A stretch of DNA of 7,430 bases from an uncultured Verrucomicrobiales bacterium (GTDB lineage: Bacteria; Verrucomicrobiota; Verrucomicrobiia; Limisphaerales; JACDHS01), in assembly GCA_937983475.1 (NCBI GenBank), contig CALJZV010000069.1, positions 1-7,430 of the forward strand, in the 5' to 3' direction. A program made the position numbers and the translations under genes. Shown piece by piece: positions 1 through 6,327 of the stretch. The notes under the pieces were generated by a model, which was given only the letters and a program-made list of their open reading frames with translations, was not told the origin of the DNA and made no database searches. The first letter of the stretch is position 1, and each line of letters opens with the position of its first letter.

Positions 1-6
1 CGACGT

Positions 7-531
7 TTATGACTCTTCAAACATCGTCAAGCGGTGCTTGGGGTGACGCTTACGGTCTTTCAAACCAAGTGCAATGACGTTCCGCAAAAACCAAACGCCG
101 CCAACGAGCAGGACGAGAAGTATCAGAAAACCTGTAAATGTGCCGAATACTTGCGCCAGAATTCCGAAGGTGATTCCGACGCCGATGAAAAAGATGAGCA
201 GTTCCAGCGGTTTGATTCCGAGCGGAAGCTCAACGAATCTGAACGAGAAAAAATAACTCGTGCCGAATGGGGCGGCGCAGATGTCGAACACCAAGCGTTC
301 TCGTTTTAATCGAAGGTATTCGCGTTTGTCGGATAGCAATCCGCCTTCGCTGAATTCGACACGAGAAATTTCGAGGCCAGGAACTTTCCGCGCCTGCAAT
401 TCCTTTTCGATCATTCCGTAGAACTCGCCAGTGATGAACTGGAAATTATCCAGTGGCGCATACCAGTGTTTGATGACTTCTTCTTTGGGTGAGAAAAATT
501 TCTTCACCGCTGCAATAGCTTCGTTGTCCAT
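7..531 (-). CDS. Hypothetical membrane protein with two C-terminal transmembrane segments
   Basis: A complete 174-residue protein of unknown function. The first ~105 residues are soluble and mixed in charge, with recognisable blocks: an N-terminal WYAPLDNF segment (about 23-30), VPGLEISRVEFSEGG (50-64), REYLRLKRERLVFDICAAPFG (70-90, quoted in part). Two hydrophobic segments follow at about 108-128 and 132-150, and the tail is short and basic (KDRKRHPKHR). This suggests a protein anchored at its C-terminal end with a cytoplasmic N-terminal domain. The conserved-looking blocks remind me of hypothetical proteins of Verrucomicrobiota, which is recall rather than a search result. It begins at an ATG 14 bases after the stop of the upstream membrane-protein gene, without a clear Shine-Dalgarno sequence, so it is probably co-transcribed with that gene. 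No catalytic motif is visible. Confidence 0.75.
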   Translation of the reverse strand: MDNEAIAAVKKFFSPKEEVIKHWYAPLDNFQFITGEFYGMIEKELQARKVPGLEISRVEFSEGGLLSDKREYLRLKRERLVFDICAAPFGTSYFFSFRFVELPLGIKPLELLIFFIGVGITFGILAQVFGTFTGFLILLVLLVGGVWFLRNVIALGLKDRKRHPKHRLTMFEES

Positions 532-545
532 ACGCGTGAATCGAG

Positions 546-986
546 TTATTTCAAACGGCGTGGAAGAATGAACAACGCCAAGCCGAGAATCAGGCTGATC
601 CAGCCGCCAACGGCGACAACTTTAAGCAACTCTTTTTCATGGTAGATGCCATAAGCCAAAACAAAGAAGGGAAGTGCGCCCGTGAGCTGCCCAATGATTT
701 TCGGGCTGCGTTTTGTGGCAGTGGCAAAGATCGTAATGGCGCAGAAAACGGGAACACTCCAGAGCAGCAGCGCCTTCCCGCCCTGCTTTGCGAATTCAAA
801 ACCGGATGCGTTCATGCCCCAAATCGTGATCCAAGGCAGAAAGAAGCAGATGCCCAAACCAACCGCACAAATATTGATTGCTTGCGAGAGATTCAGGCTG
901 ACACTGATGTTTTCTTTTGAAGCCGTTGAGGATTGACTGTTGGTGGATTCCTGCGGTTTCGTTTCGACGGATGCGTTTTCCGACAT
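546..986 (-). CDS. Hypothetical four-helix integral membrane protein
   Basis: A complete 146-residue protein of unknown function. The N-terminal ~30 residues are polar and rich in Ser, Thr, Glu and Gln and look disordered. Four hydrophobic segments follow at about 36-57, 72-92, 99-115 and 122-142, and the chain ends with the basic tail RRLK. The positive tail suggests that the C-terminus is cytoplasmic. The ATG is supported by an AAAGGA sequence six bases upstream (993..998). It is the first gene of a two-gene unit with the membrane protein at 7..531. A 192-base gap with its own possible promoter separates it from the M28 peptidase gene, so I do not regard it as part of the six-gene block. 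No family was recognised. Confidence 0.75.
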   Translation of the reverse strand: MSENASVETKPQESTNSQSSTASKENISVSLNLSQAINICAVGLGICFFLPWITIWGMNASGFEFAKQGGKALLLWSVPVFCAITIFATATKRSPKIIGQLTGALPFFVLAYGIYHEKELLKVVAVGGWISLILGLALFILPRRLK

Positions 987-992
987 TGGTTG

Positions 993-998
993 TCCTTT
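993..998 (-). promoter_or_regulatory. Ribosome-binding site of the four-helix membrane protein gene
   Basis: On the minus strand this reads AAAGGA, six bases before the ATG at 986. It is one of only two clear Shine-Dalgarno sequences in the window and fixes the start of this gene. Confidence 0.6.
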
Positions 999-1053
999 CT
1001 GTTAATGGTTCTTTGATAAACAGACCCCCAGAAGCGTTCCCGACGAGGTAACT

Positions 1054-1090
1054 CCAAACGAAAACTGCCAGTTCTTCCGGTCACGTTTGG
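1054..1090. repeat. Nested inverted repeats in the leader of the membrane-protein unit
   Basis: Outer arms CCAAACG (1054-1060) and CGTTTGG (1084-1090) are perfect complements separated by 23 bases. Inside lies a second perfect dyad, AACTG-C-CAGTT (1063-1073). If the promoter proposed at 1106..1133 is real, this element falls within the transcribed 5' leader of the gene at 546..986. It could be an mRNA structure or a protein site. There is no U-tract beside it, so it does not look like an intrinsic terminator. Confidence 0.35.
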
Positions 1091-1105
1091 GGGCTACAGG
1101 GGCGG

Positions 1106-1133
1106 ATATTACTTTTCGTAACGGCGTTTGCAA
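1106..1133 (-). promoter_or_regulatory. Possible promoter for the two-gene membrane-protein unit
   Basis: Reading the minus strand, TTGCAA (1133-1128) and TAATAT (1111-1106) are separated by 16 bases. Each matches the sigma-70 type consensus at four of six positions. The -35-like box lies inside a perfect palindrome (1126..1140). The implied leader to the ATG at 986 is long, roughly 110 to 115 bases. Weak boxes like these occur by chance, so this is only a candidate. Confidence 0.3.
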
Positions 1134-1140
1134 TGCAAAC
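1126..1140. repeat. Perfect 15-base palindrome, possible operator
   Basis: The plus strand reads GTTTGCA-A-TGCAAAC, a perfect inverted repeat of 7-base arms around a single base. It is too small and too A+T-rich at its ends to be a terminator and has the size of a site for a dimeric regulator. It lies 39 bases beyond the stop of the M28 gene and overlaps the candidate -35 box of the membrane-protein unit. No regulator gene is present in the window. Confidence 0.4.
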
Positions 1141-1178
1141 TTAGAAGCTAACTGCTGATTGGAGGGACCATGTTAAAA

Positions 1179-2342
1179 CTAATTCTCAGGCGCACTAAGA
1201 TGAGAACAAAGGTGCTCAGTTAGTCTTGTTGCCGCAGCGAAGCTTGCTTCGAGAGTTTCAGGAAATACCTTATCTATCGTGTCTTTAGGGGTATGAATCA
1301 CTTCATGTCCTTGACCTGAACCACGTGATGCTCTAGTCAGCATACGGACAATACGAACCCCTTTCTTCATAAACGGCCAAACGTCCGAAAAGGAGACTCG
1401 TGATTGGGGATTTATTTGAACTTGAAAACCGGCTTCAGCAAGATCAGCAAAATCAACGCGCCGAAGAAATTTTGAAATTCGCTTGGAACACAAAAAAATT
1501 ATGTCCTTTCCAGCTCCTACCGTGTCAATTTCCAATACATATGCGATTCGTGAAATTGCTTCTTCGGACAAGGATTGAACATACGCGCTTGATCCTGCTT
1601 TATTGAGTTCCTCACCGTCGAAAAATGCGAATTGGCAAGGCCAACCATTGCTTTTGGACAAGCGCGACAAACTCAGGGCAACTGCTAATCCACTGCCATT
1701 ATCCAAAGCGCCGGGGGAATTGAAAGTGCTGTCGTAATGAGCGCAAATAAGCACTGATCGCTCCGCATCTGGCGTATCCGTGATAAGGCTGACAATTTCT
1801 GATTGCCCGTTGCTTTCTGTAAGCATTGATACTCGCGCTCTTACAGTTTCCTCGGCGTTGAGTCTTGTCAGTAGGTTTGAAAACGTCGAAAAATCGATGA
1901 TTACATGCGGTTTGCGCTCTGCTGACTCCGGCAAAGGCTGAACCCGCATATCTCGCTCTGAAGAGAGAATGTAAGCAACGATCTCATTTGAATCGTTAAC
2001 GACTGCCAGTCGGGGCCACGTGTAGGTATCTAAAACATCAATCGATTCTGCGACCGAGAGCCTTCCAGTATCGCCAGACGGCGAAGTGGTTGGGGACAAC
2101 ATCATCGGGAGGGCGGAGATACGCTTCGGTCCTGAATCTAAAATTTCAACAAATGGCTCTTCCTTGAGATTCCAATGAGGAACAAACGCCTTGTGTTCGT
2201 TTACCTTAAATCCAATTTCTGTCAAAGTCTGATAGGTTATCTGCCTGGCTAACCTTGACGCATCCAATCCGGGGAACCTCGGCCCATGCGAAGAAAACGT
2301 TACGATAGATTCAATGATGGAATTAGTCGATGGTTCAAGCAT
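1179..2342 (-). CDS. M28-family metallopeptidase (aminopeptidase-like), cytoplasmic
   Basis: A 387-residue predicted di-zinc peptidase of family M28, whose members remove N-terminal residues from peptides. The full ligand set is visible: AHYDS with H202 (and supporting D204), PGALDNGSG with D214, FDGEE with E244/E245, LEIDTVG with D273, and EVIHTPKDT with H350. Residues ~75-175 precede the catalytic core and resemble a degenerate protease-associated (PA) type insertion. The protein lacks a signal peptide or membrane segment, so it should act in the cytoplasm, unlike many M28 enzymes, which are exported. The ATG lies five bases after the stop of the AlaX-like gene, which indicates co-transcription and probably coupled translation. 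It is the last gene of the six-gene block. Family assignment is firm. The substrate is unknown; a peptide or amide intermediate of the pathway is my inference. Confidence 0.9.
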   Translation of the reverse strand: MLEPSTNSIIESIVTFSSHGPRFPGLDASRLARQITYQTLTEIGFKVNEHKAFVPHWNLKEEPFVEILDSGPKRISALPMMLSPTTSPSGDTGRLSVAESIDVLDTYTWPRLAVVNDSNEIVAYILSSERDMRVQPLPESAERKPHVIIDFSTFSNLLTRLNAEETVRARVSMLTESNGQSEIVSLITDTPDAERSVLICAHYDSTFNSPGALDNGSGLAVALSLSRLSKSNGWPCQFAFFDGEELNKAGSSAYVQSLSEEAISRIAYVLEIDTVGAGKDIIFLCSKRISKFLRRVDFADLAEAGFQVQINPQSRVSFSDVWPFMKKGVRIVRMLTRASRGSGQGHEVIHTPKDTIDKVFPETLEASFAAATRLTEHLCSHLSAPEN

Positions 2343-2347
2343 GAGCT

Positions 2348-3073
2348 TTAAAGAGTGAACGACAAAGCCGAATCATCAACGGAAACAAGTTTGATGGCCC
2401 GAATTTCAGACAATCGTTGAACATGTGTGCCACCGCAGGGATTTGCGTCAAAGCCATTGATCACAACCACGCGAATGCTGCCTTTAAGCTGGAGCGCTGG
2501 ATCCATGCGAAAAATTTCCGGATTTCTGGCCTTCGCCTCGTCCACATTTGGATATGTCTGTGCTGTGATGGGCAAATCTTTCTTCAGAGCAGAATTGAAA
2601 ATCTCAAAGATACGATTGGCAGTTTCCGGAGAAACACCATTGCTGCCGCTAAAACGTATTTGACAACTACTCAAGTCGTCAGCAATCACAATTCCTTTGG
2701 GCTGGTAATCGCTAATTGCTCTCTTAGTTGCGGCCATGAGCGCATGCGCAGCGCTATGGTAGCGCATCGCTTTGTAACGGTAATCCCAATCAAGATTACA
2801 CGTAACCGTTTCGCCGAAAAAGAGGTCGTCATGCGACGGAATCTTAGAGTCAAGCACTATGAATACGTCGCCTTTGCGTTTGAGCAGCTTTTTAACGGCA
2901 TAGGTTGAATTTCCCAAAAGAACCGTTCCGCGATCATTTGGCTGTCCTCCGCCCTCAGGATGGAAAATCAATTCGCTGCAAGTGAAAGCGGTCGCTCCGT
3001 CAATAAGCTCGACAGATTCGATACAGGTTTCGACCGATTTTTGGTAACTCTCGCTAAGATAAGCTCGGTTCAT
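2348..3073 (-). CDS. AlaX-like trans-editing aminoacyl-tRNA hydrolase
   Basis: A 241-residue stand-alone relative of the alanyl-tRNA synthetase editing domain. Proteins of this family hydrolyse tRNA carrying the wrong amino acid (Ser or Gly on tRNA-Ala; one known member clears fluorothreonyl-tRNA). The hallmark loop FHPEGGGQP (37-45) is intact. All four zinc ligands are visible: H106 and H110 in YHSAAH, and C213 and H217 in CGGTH. The usual TGEI after CGGTHV is here LSEI, in a segment close to the active-site Cys/His motif. I chose the ATG at 3073, 13 bases after the cyclase stop. An in-frame TTG at 3097 would overlap the cyclase gene and adds eight residues without a better ribosome-binding site. 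The family is clear. The target tRNA and amino acid are unknown, but its place among oxygenase and hydrolase genes suggests a protective role. Confidence 0.88.
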   Translation of the reverse strand: MNRAYLSESYQKSVETCIESVELIDGATAFTCSELIFHPEGGGQPNDRGTVLLGNSTYAVKKLLKRKGDVFIVLDSKIPSHDDLFFGETVTCNLDWDYRYKAMRYHSAAHALMAATKRAISDYQPKGIVIADDLSSCQIRFSGSNGVSPETANRIFEIFNSALKKDLPITAQTYPNVDEAKARNPEIFRMDPALQLKGSIRVVVINGFDANPCGGTHVQRLSEIRAIKLVSVDDSALSFTL

Positions 3074-3086
3074 GAAGTGATTGGAA

Positions 3087-3965
3087 TCATACCACAAACG
3101 AAATATAAGGTCTAGCGAGGCCGTTATCGTTCAGGCCCTCGATTTGAAAATTCAAAGGTGCGCCCGAAAACTCAGCGATTCGATTACGACACTCAGGTGG
3201 CAGATTGAGGTTTTCGTAAATCAAAATATCACACCCCAGCAGTGCCAAATGATTAGAAAACTTCGTGTTTATCTCGGAAAGTTTTTTCGCTATAAACTCC
3301 CTTTCTGTCGGGCTAGTGACGACAGGGAGTTCATCGCCGCGAAAATTGATGATTGGATGCTCAAGCTGAAAGGAATCGATCCCGACAAATGAAAGTCGTC
3401 GGGACAAGATAATTTCGCAGGCATCCTCGGACAGAAACGGATTGTAAAAATAAAGATATTGCCAGGACTCAAATTTTTTATACTGCCAGAGACGGCTATG
3501 CCCCGTATAAAATATAAAGCCTTTCACGGAAGATGTATCTCCGCAACGATCTAACGCCTTCTGTAACTCGGTTGCCGTAATTTCCAGCTTCTCCAAAGAA
3601 TGAAAAAATTTATCCAAGTTCTCCTGGTCGCCAGGTTTGATCGTCAGCATCCCAGCGTCATCAAAGAATGGTCGAATTAGATCTATCTTTGCCGAAAAAT
3701 CGAGAATCGCTACGGGGCCAACAAATCGCTCTACCGGGTATTTTCCAATCGACTTGGCAAAAGTCTCTGCCAATCCGAATAAATGGCCGGGAAAGTCAAT
3801 GTGAGTGCAGGTATTTGAATGAAGGTTATCGATGCGAGAAGTAATGAAGAAAGTTCCATGGGATTCTCCTTCTTCATAGGAAATTTCAGGAATATTTTCA
3901 GAGGTTCCGAATGAACATGGGTCTGAACTTCGGATCGGATGCGAAATGTCGATGATGGTTTTCAT
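3087..3965 (-). CDS. Cyclase-family metallohydrolase (kynurenine formamidase-like)
   Basis: A 292-residue protein of the cyclase/KynB fold, whose members hydrolyse formamides, lactams or similar amide bonds using zinc or manganese. The signature HxGTHxDxPxH appears as N51-T-C-T-H55-I-D57-F-P-G-H61. The His, Asp and His at 55, 57 and 61 are kept, but the first metal-binding His is Asn and the Gly is Cys. The C-terminal ligands look intact: NHLALL with H239 and YENLNL with E251. The block LSEDACEIILSRRLSFVGID (178-197) matches the family's conserved core. At 292 residues it is longer than typical KynB (~210), with extra residues mainly in the middle and at the C-terminal end. The ATG follows a GAGGGG site that overlaps the stop of the oxygenase gene. 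Family assignment is firm. True kynurenine formamidase activity is unlikely to be the role, since no other kynurenine gene is present. Confidence 0.85.
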   Translation of the reverse strand: MKTIIDISHPIRSSDPCSFGTSENIPEISYEEGESHGTFFITSRIDNLHSNTCTHIDFPGHLFGLAETFAKSIGKYPVERFVGPVAILDFSAKIDLIRPFFDDAGMLTIKPGDQENLDKFFHSLEKLEITATELQKALDRCGDTSSVKGFIFYTGHSRLWQYKKFESWQYLYFYNPFLSEDACEIILSRRLSFVGIDSFQLEHPIINFRGDELPVVTSPTEREFIAKKLSEINTKFSNHLALLGCDILIYENLNLPPECRNRIAEFSGAPLNFQIEGLNDNGLARPYISFVV

Positions 3966-3969
3966 AATA

Positions 3970-3975
3970 CCCCTC
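3970..3975 (-). promoter_or_regulatory. Ribosome-binding site of the cyclase gene, overlapping the oxygenase stop
   Basis: The minus strand reads TGAGGGG, in which TGA is the oxygenase stop codon and GAGGGG is a strong Shine-Dalgarno sequence four bases before the cyclase ATG. The overlap indicates translational coupling of the two genes. Confidence 0.65.
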
Positions 3976-4906
3976 AGTTATTACGACTCGAATAAATTCT
4001 AAGAATCTCACGCGGTTCGCAAGATGGTCGTGATCCAAGGAAAGCAGTTCGTCCATGGAGAAACGCTTCATTGTCCACTAATACTAGGGAACGGGGTAGG
4101 AGCGGGGTTTCGTAAGAAGCTTTTTCAAATGCTCTCACTAGTTCGATTATTGCCTCGATTCCGGTGCGGGTCAATGTTCGGAGATTGTCCCTGCGAAATC
4201 GTATGCGCCATGCTCCGGATTCTTCGTCACGACGAAGAATCGGAAACTTAACAACAGAGACTCCTTTCCAATGTTTTGCTGCTGGAAATAAAAAATTTGG
4301 TTTTTGAAGCTCGTCTAAAGCCCTTTGACTAAGTTGCGGTATGACTTTTTCAACATCACAAAACACCGAGAACCCGCCGTCCGAAGGATTGTTTACAATT
4401 GAATGCAACAACATGAATTCTGGGGGTTGAGACGAATAGGATAAATCGGTGTGCAAAAAGAATTCACGAGCATTCTTGAAAGATGGTCTTTCTCCCGGTT
4501 TCGTGGCCTCCTCCTTAACCGCGATGACGTAATTTCCTTCACCATCGAATTTTTTGACGGCCCCAAGCATTCCGCCAAGAATGCAAGTTATCCGACGTGG
4601 GTCTGAAACTTGGGGCAGATCCTCAACTTTTAGAAGTCCGGGTGAAATTCTCAAATCTCTCAAGGAGCGAATCTTTCGGAAAAGGTTCGGCAACTTGTGT
4701 TCGAGCTCATTAGAGTAGCGCGCACAAATGGAAACAATGCAACTTTGCTCTATTTCCTCTCTTTCCTTTTTTTCCTCATCCGATTCTTTTTCCGGAGCTT
4801 TAAGAATACACTTATCAAACCGGGCGGTATTAGCAGCTGCTTGAAGTATGTCCTGCTCGTCCTTATTGAGCCGGTAAGAATCGGGCCTGACTGGTGTGGT
4901 TATCAT
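3974..4906 (-). CDS. Fe(II)/2-oxoglutarate-dependent oxygenase, clavaminate synthase/TauD-like
   Basis: A 310-residue non-haem iron oxygenase that should couple oxidation of a substrate, often hydroxylation of an amino acid, to decarboxylation of 2-oxoglutarate. The iron triad is visible as H152-T-D154 in FFLHTDLSYSS and H284 in DNEAFLHGRTAF. R299 and R303 (REILRIY) fit the 2-oxoglutarate-binding arginine position. These motifs and the length match the clavaminate synthase-like branch that includes the arginine and asparagine beta-hydroxylases VioC and AsnO. A strongly charged stretch, EKESDEEKKEREEIE (about 39-53), is an unusual insertion. I chose the ATG at 4906; an in-frame TTG at 4927 adds seven residues. 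Neither start has a good Shine-Dalgarno sequence. The gene directly precedes the cyclase gene. Family and catalytic competence are well supported. A free or tethered amino-acid substrate is inference. Confidence 0.86.
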   Translation of the reverse strand: MITTPVRPDSYRLNKDEQDILQAAANTARFDKCILKAPEKESDEEKKEREEIEQSCIVSICARYSNELEHKLPNLFRKIRSLRDLRISPGLLKVEDLPQVSDPRRITCILGGMLGAVKKFDGEGNYVIAVKEEATKPGERPSFKNAREFFLHTDLSYSSQPPEFMLLHSIVNNPSDGGFSVFCDVEKVIPQLSQRALDELQKPNFLFPAAKHWKGVSVVKFPILRRDEESGAWRIRFRRDNLRTLTRTGIEAIIELVRAFEKASYETPLLPRSLVLVDNEAFLHGRTAFLGSRPSCEPREILRIYSSRNN

Positions 4907-4928
4907 AAAAAATCTACGCGGGATCAAC

Positions 4929-4960
4929 CGCAGGAATCGTGGACAGAGTCCCTGCCTGCG
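4929..4960. repeat. Nested inverted repeat between the M20 and oxygenase genes
   Basis: Outer arms CGCAGG (4929-4934) and CCTGCG (4955-4960) enclose a second small hairpin, GGAC-AGA-GTCC (4941-4951). The element sits in one of the two longer gaps of the operon, about 23 bases upstream of the chosen oxygenase start. No U-run follows it in the direction of transcription, so a full terminator is unlikely. An mRNA processing site, an attenuator or a translational control element is possible. Confidence 0.35.
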
Positions 4961-4992
4961 TCAAGTGAAACCAAGCGGCAAGCCGGAAATTT

Positions 4993-6294
4993 TCATGATC
5001 GTAACACCGCAAATTTACATTTGACGAGAGCCTTTGTCAGTAGAAGCACGCAGTCAAACCCGCTTTGTTTGTCAAATGTTTCATTTTTTCCATGCGTGAG
5101 CCGGGGCGGTTTTCGCTGGCGCTGGGAGCGAGTGCCTGGCCCTATTACAAGTGGAAAAAATCGTTTTCGGACGGATGATGTCATTGACGAATAAACTATT
5201 GTGGCGTCGGTGCTCCCGTCGTTTGTGCCTATCAAAGGCGGATTAGACACAGAGATGAGGGATTTCACCAAAGGAGTGCTTTGGGCATGTTCAGAGGCGC
5301 GTAGTCCGGATGAAATTGCGAAGTCCTTCATCCGAACATGCGGAATACCTTCTAACTGCAACTCGACATCTTCAAGCGTGTCGAATCCACGATTGCTTAA
5401 TACACAAGTGTGATCACACCCAGCGGGTGACTTGAATTTGAATATGGCTTTCGGGATCGTCGCAAATTCCGTTTCAGTTCCAGCCCATAAAAGGGAATTC
5501 TCATCTGCATTGAGAATTATTGAAGTCAGTAGATTTTTGTCTCGCCCCACTGAGCAAGCATGACCGCCCATTTGTGTGAACTTTTCGGCTCCTTCCGGCG
5601 GACGCAAAAATTCAGTCGGCCCAATGAAGATCGGATTCCATTGGTTCAAGCGCTGTAGCACACTTTTACACCACGCAAGCTGCCCGCGAATTTTAATAGC
5701 AAAATTGCTCTTTTCTGAAAGAAACAATGAAATTGGACCGGATGCGCTAACTGTGTTTTCCAAGGCCAGAAAATAGGTGTTTTTTTCTGCCACAGGAAGG
5801 TCATGGCCAAAAGCCTTTCCGAGAAAAATACCGCTCTTAAACCCCGGCCCTTCTTCCTTGAACGTAATGCTGAAAAAAACATTCTTCAGATCAAGCTGAC
5901 CTTTAGCAGCCATAGCAGCTAGGAATAGTTGGTATGCTAGCCCCGCCTTGCAGTCACTTACGCCTCTGGCAACAATTTCATGGTCATCTTCGTGGGGGAT
6001 ATACGGGTGGAAAGGTGGATCCCATTCAGATGGATTTGCTGTTGCTGTGTCTGCGTGTGCACTTAGAAAAAGTAAATCGTTGGCTGGATTCCAAAAAGAC
6101 GGGCACCCAATCAGATTACCGCCTCCATCACGTTTGAGGGTGTAATCTTTTAGATTGGCAGACAGTTCTGATTCACAAAAGGTAATGATTTTCTCGACTG
6201 AGGTTGGGTTATCAAAAGGAGAGGGAATTGCGACGAGATGCCTCAGGTATTTCAGATAAGTCTGATAATTTTCATACACAAGTTTGTTCGGCAT
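4993..6294 (-). CDS. M20-family metallopeptidase/deacylase (ArgE/DapE-like)
   Basis: A 433-residue predicted di-zinc hydrolase of family M20, whose members cleave N-acyl amino acids or small peptides in the cytoplasm. The ligands and catalytic residues are visible from the chosen start: H80 and D82 in AHADT, D114 in RGVSDCKAG, E147/E148 in FKEEGPG, E179 in LALEN, and H401 in the C-terminal THGKNE motif. The inserted dimerisation domain is marked by GGHACSVGRDKN (about 243-254). The C-terminal part is unusually basic (RSQRQRKPPR) but stays in frame with the HGKNE motif, so the gene is not frameshifted. An ATG at 6294 was preferred over an in-frame GTG at 6315, which adds seven atypical residues; neither has a clear ribosome-binding site. 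Family assignment is firm. Whether it removes an acyl group or cuts a dipeptide cannot be told from sequence. Confidence 0.88.
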   Translation of the reverse strand: MPNKLVYENYQTYLKYLRHLVAIPSPFDNPTSVEKIITFCESELSANLKDYTLKRDGGGNLIGCPSFWNPANDLLFLSAHADTATANPSEWDPPFHPYIPHEDDHEIVARGVSDCKAGLAYQLFLAAMAAKGQLDLKNVFFSITFKEEGPGFKSGIFLGKAFGHDLPVAEKNTYFLALENTVSASGPISLFLSEKSNFAIKIRGQLAWCKSVLQRLNQWNPIFIGPTEFLRPPEGAEKFTQMGGHACSVGRDKNLLTSIILNADENSLLWAGTETEFATIPKAIFKFKSPAGCDHTCVLSNRGFDTLEDVELQLEGIPHVRMKDFAISSGLRASEHAQSTPLVKSLISVSNPPLIGTNDGSTDATIVYSSMTSSVRKRFFPLVIGPGTRSQRQRKPPRLTHGKNETFDKQSGFDCVLLLTKALVKCKFAVLRS

Positions 6295-6327
6295 ACACGT
6301 AATGGCTGGCCGCACAGATTCGATTAG

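Noticed and set aside
2417..2908. Plus-strand open frame of 163 codons
   Set aside because: It is antisense to the AlaX-like gene, whose zinc-binding motifs fix the coding strand and frame.
3074..3097. Longer AlaX-like start at a TTG overlapping the cyclase gene
   Set aside because: No better ribosome-binding site, and the extra residues do not look like family sequence. The ATG at 3073 is preferred.
4993..5180. Suspected frameshift in the basic C-terminal part of the M20 protein
   Set aside because: The THGKNE motif with the last metal-binding His is in frame and followed by a normal helix, so the gene appears intact.
4697..5194. Plus-strand open frame of 165 codons
   Set aside because: It is antisense to the end of the M20 gene and the start of the oxygenase gene and has no domain signal.
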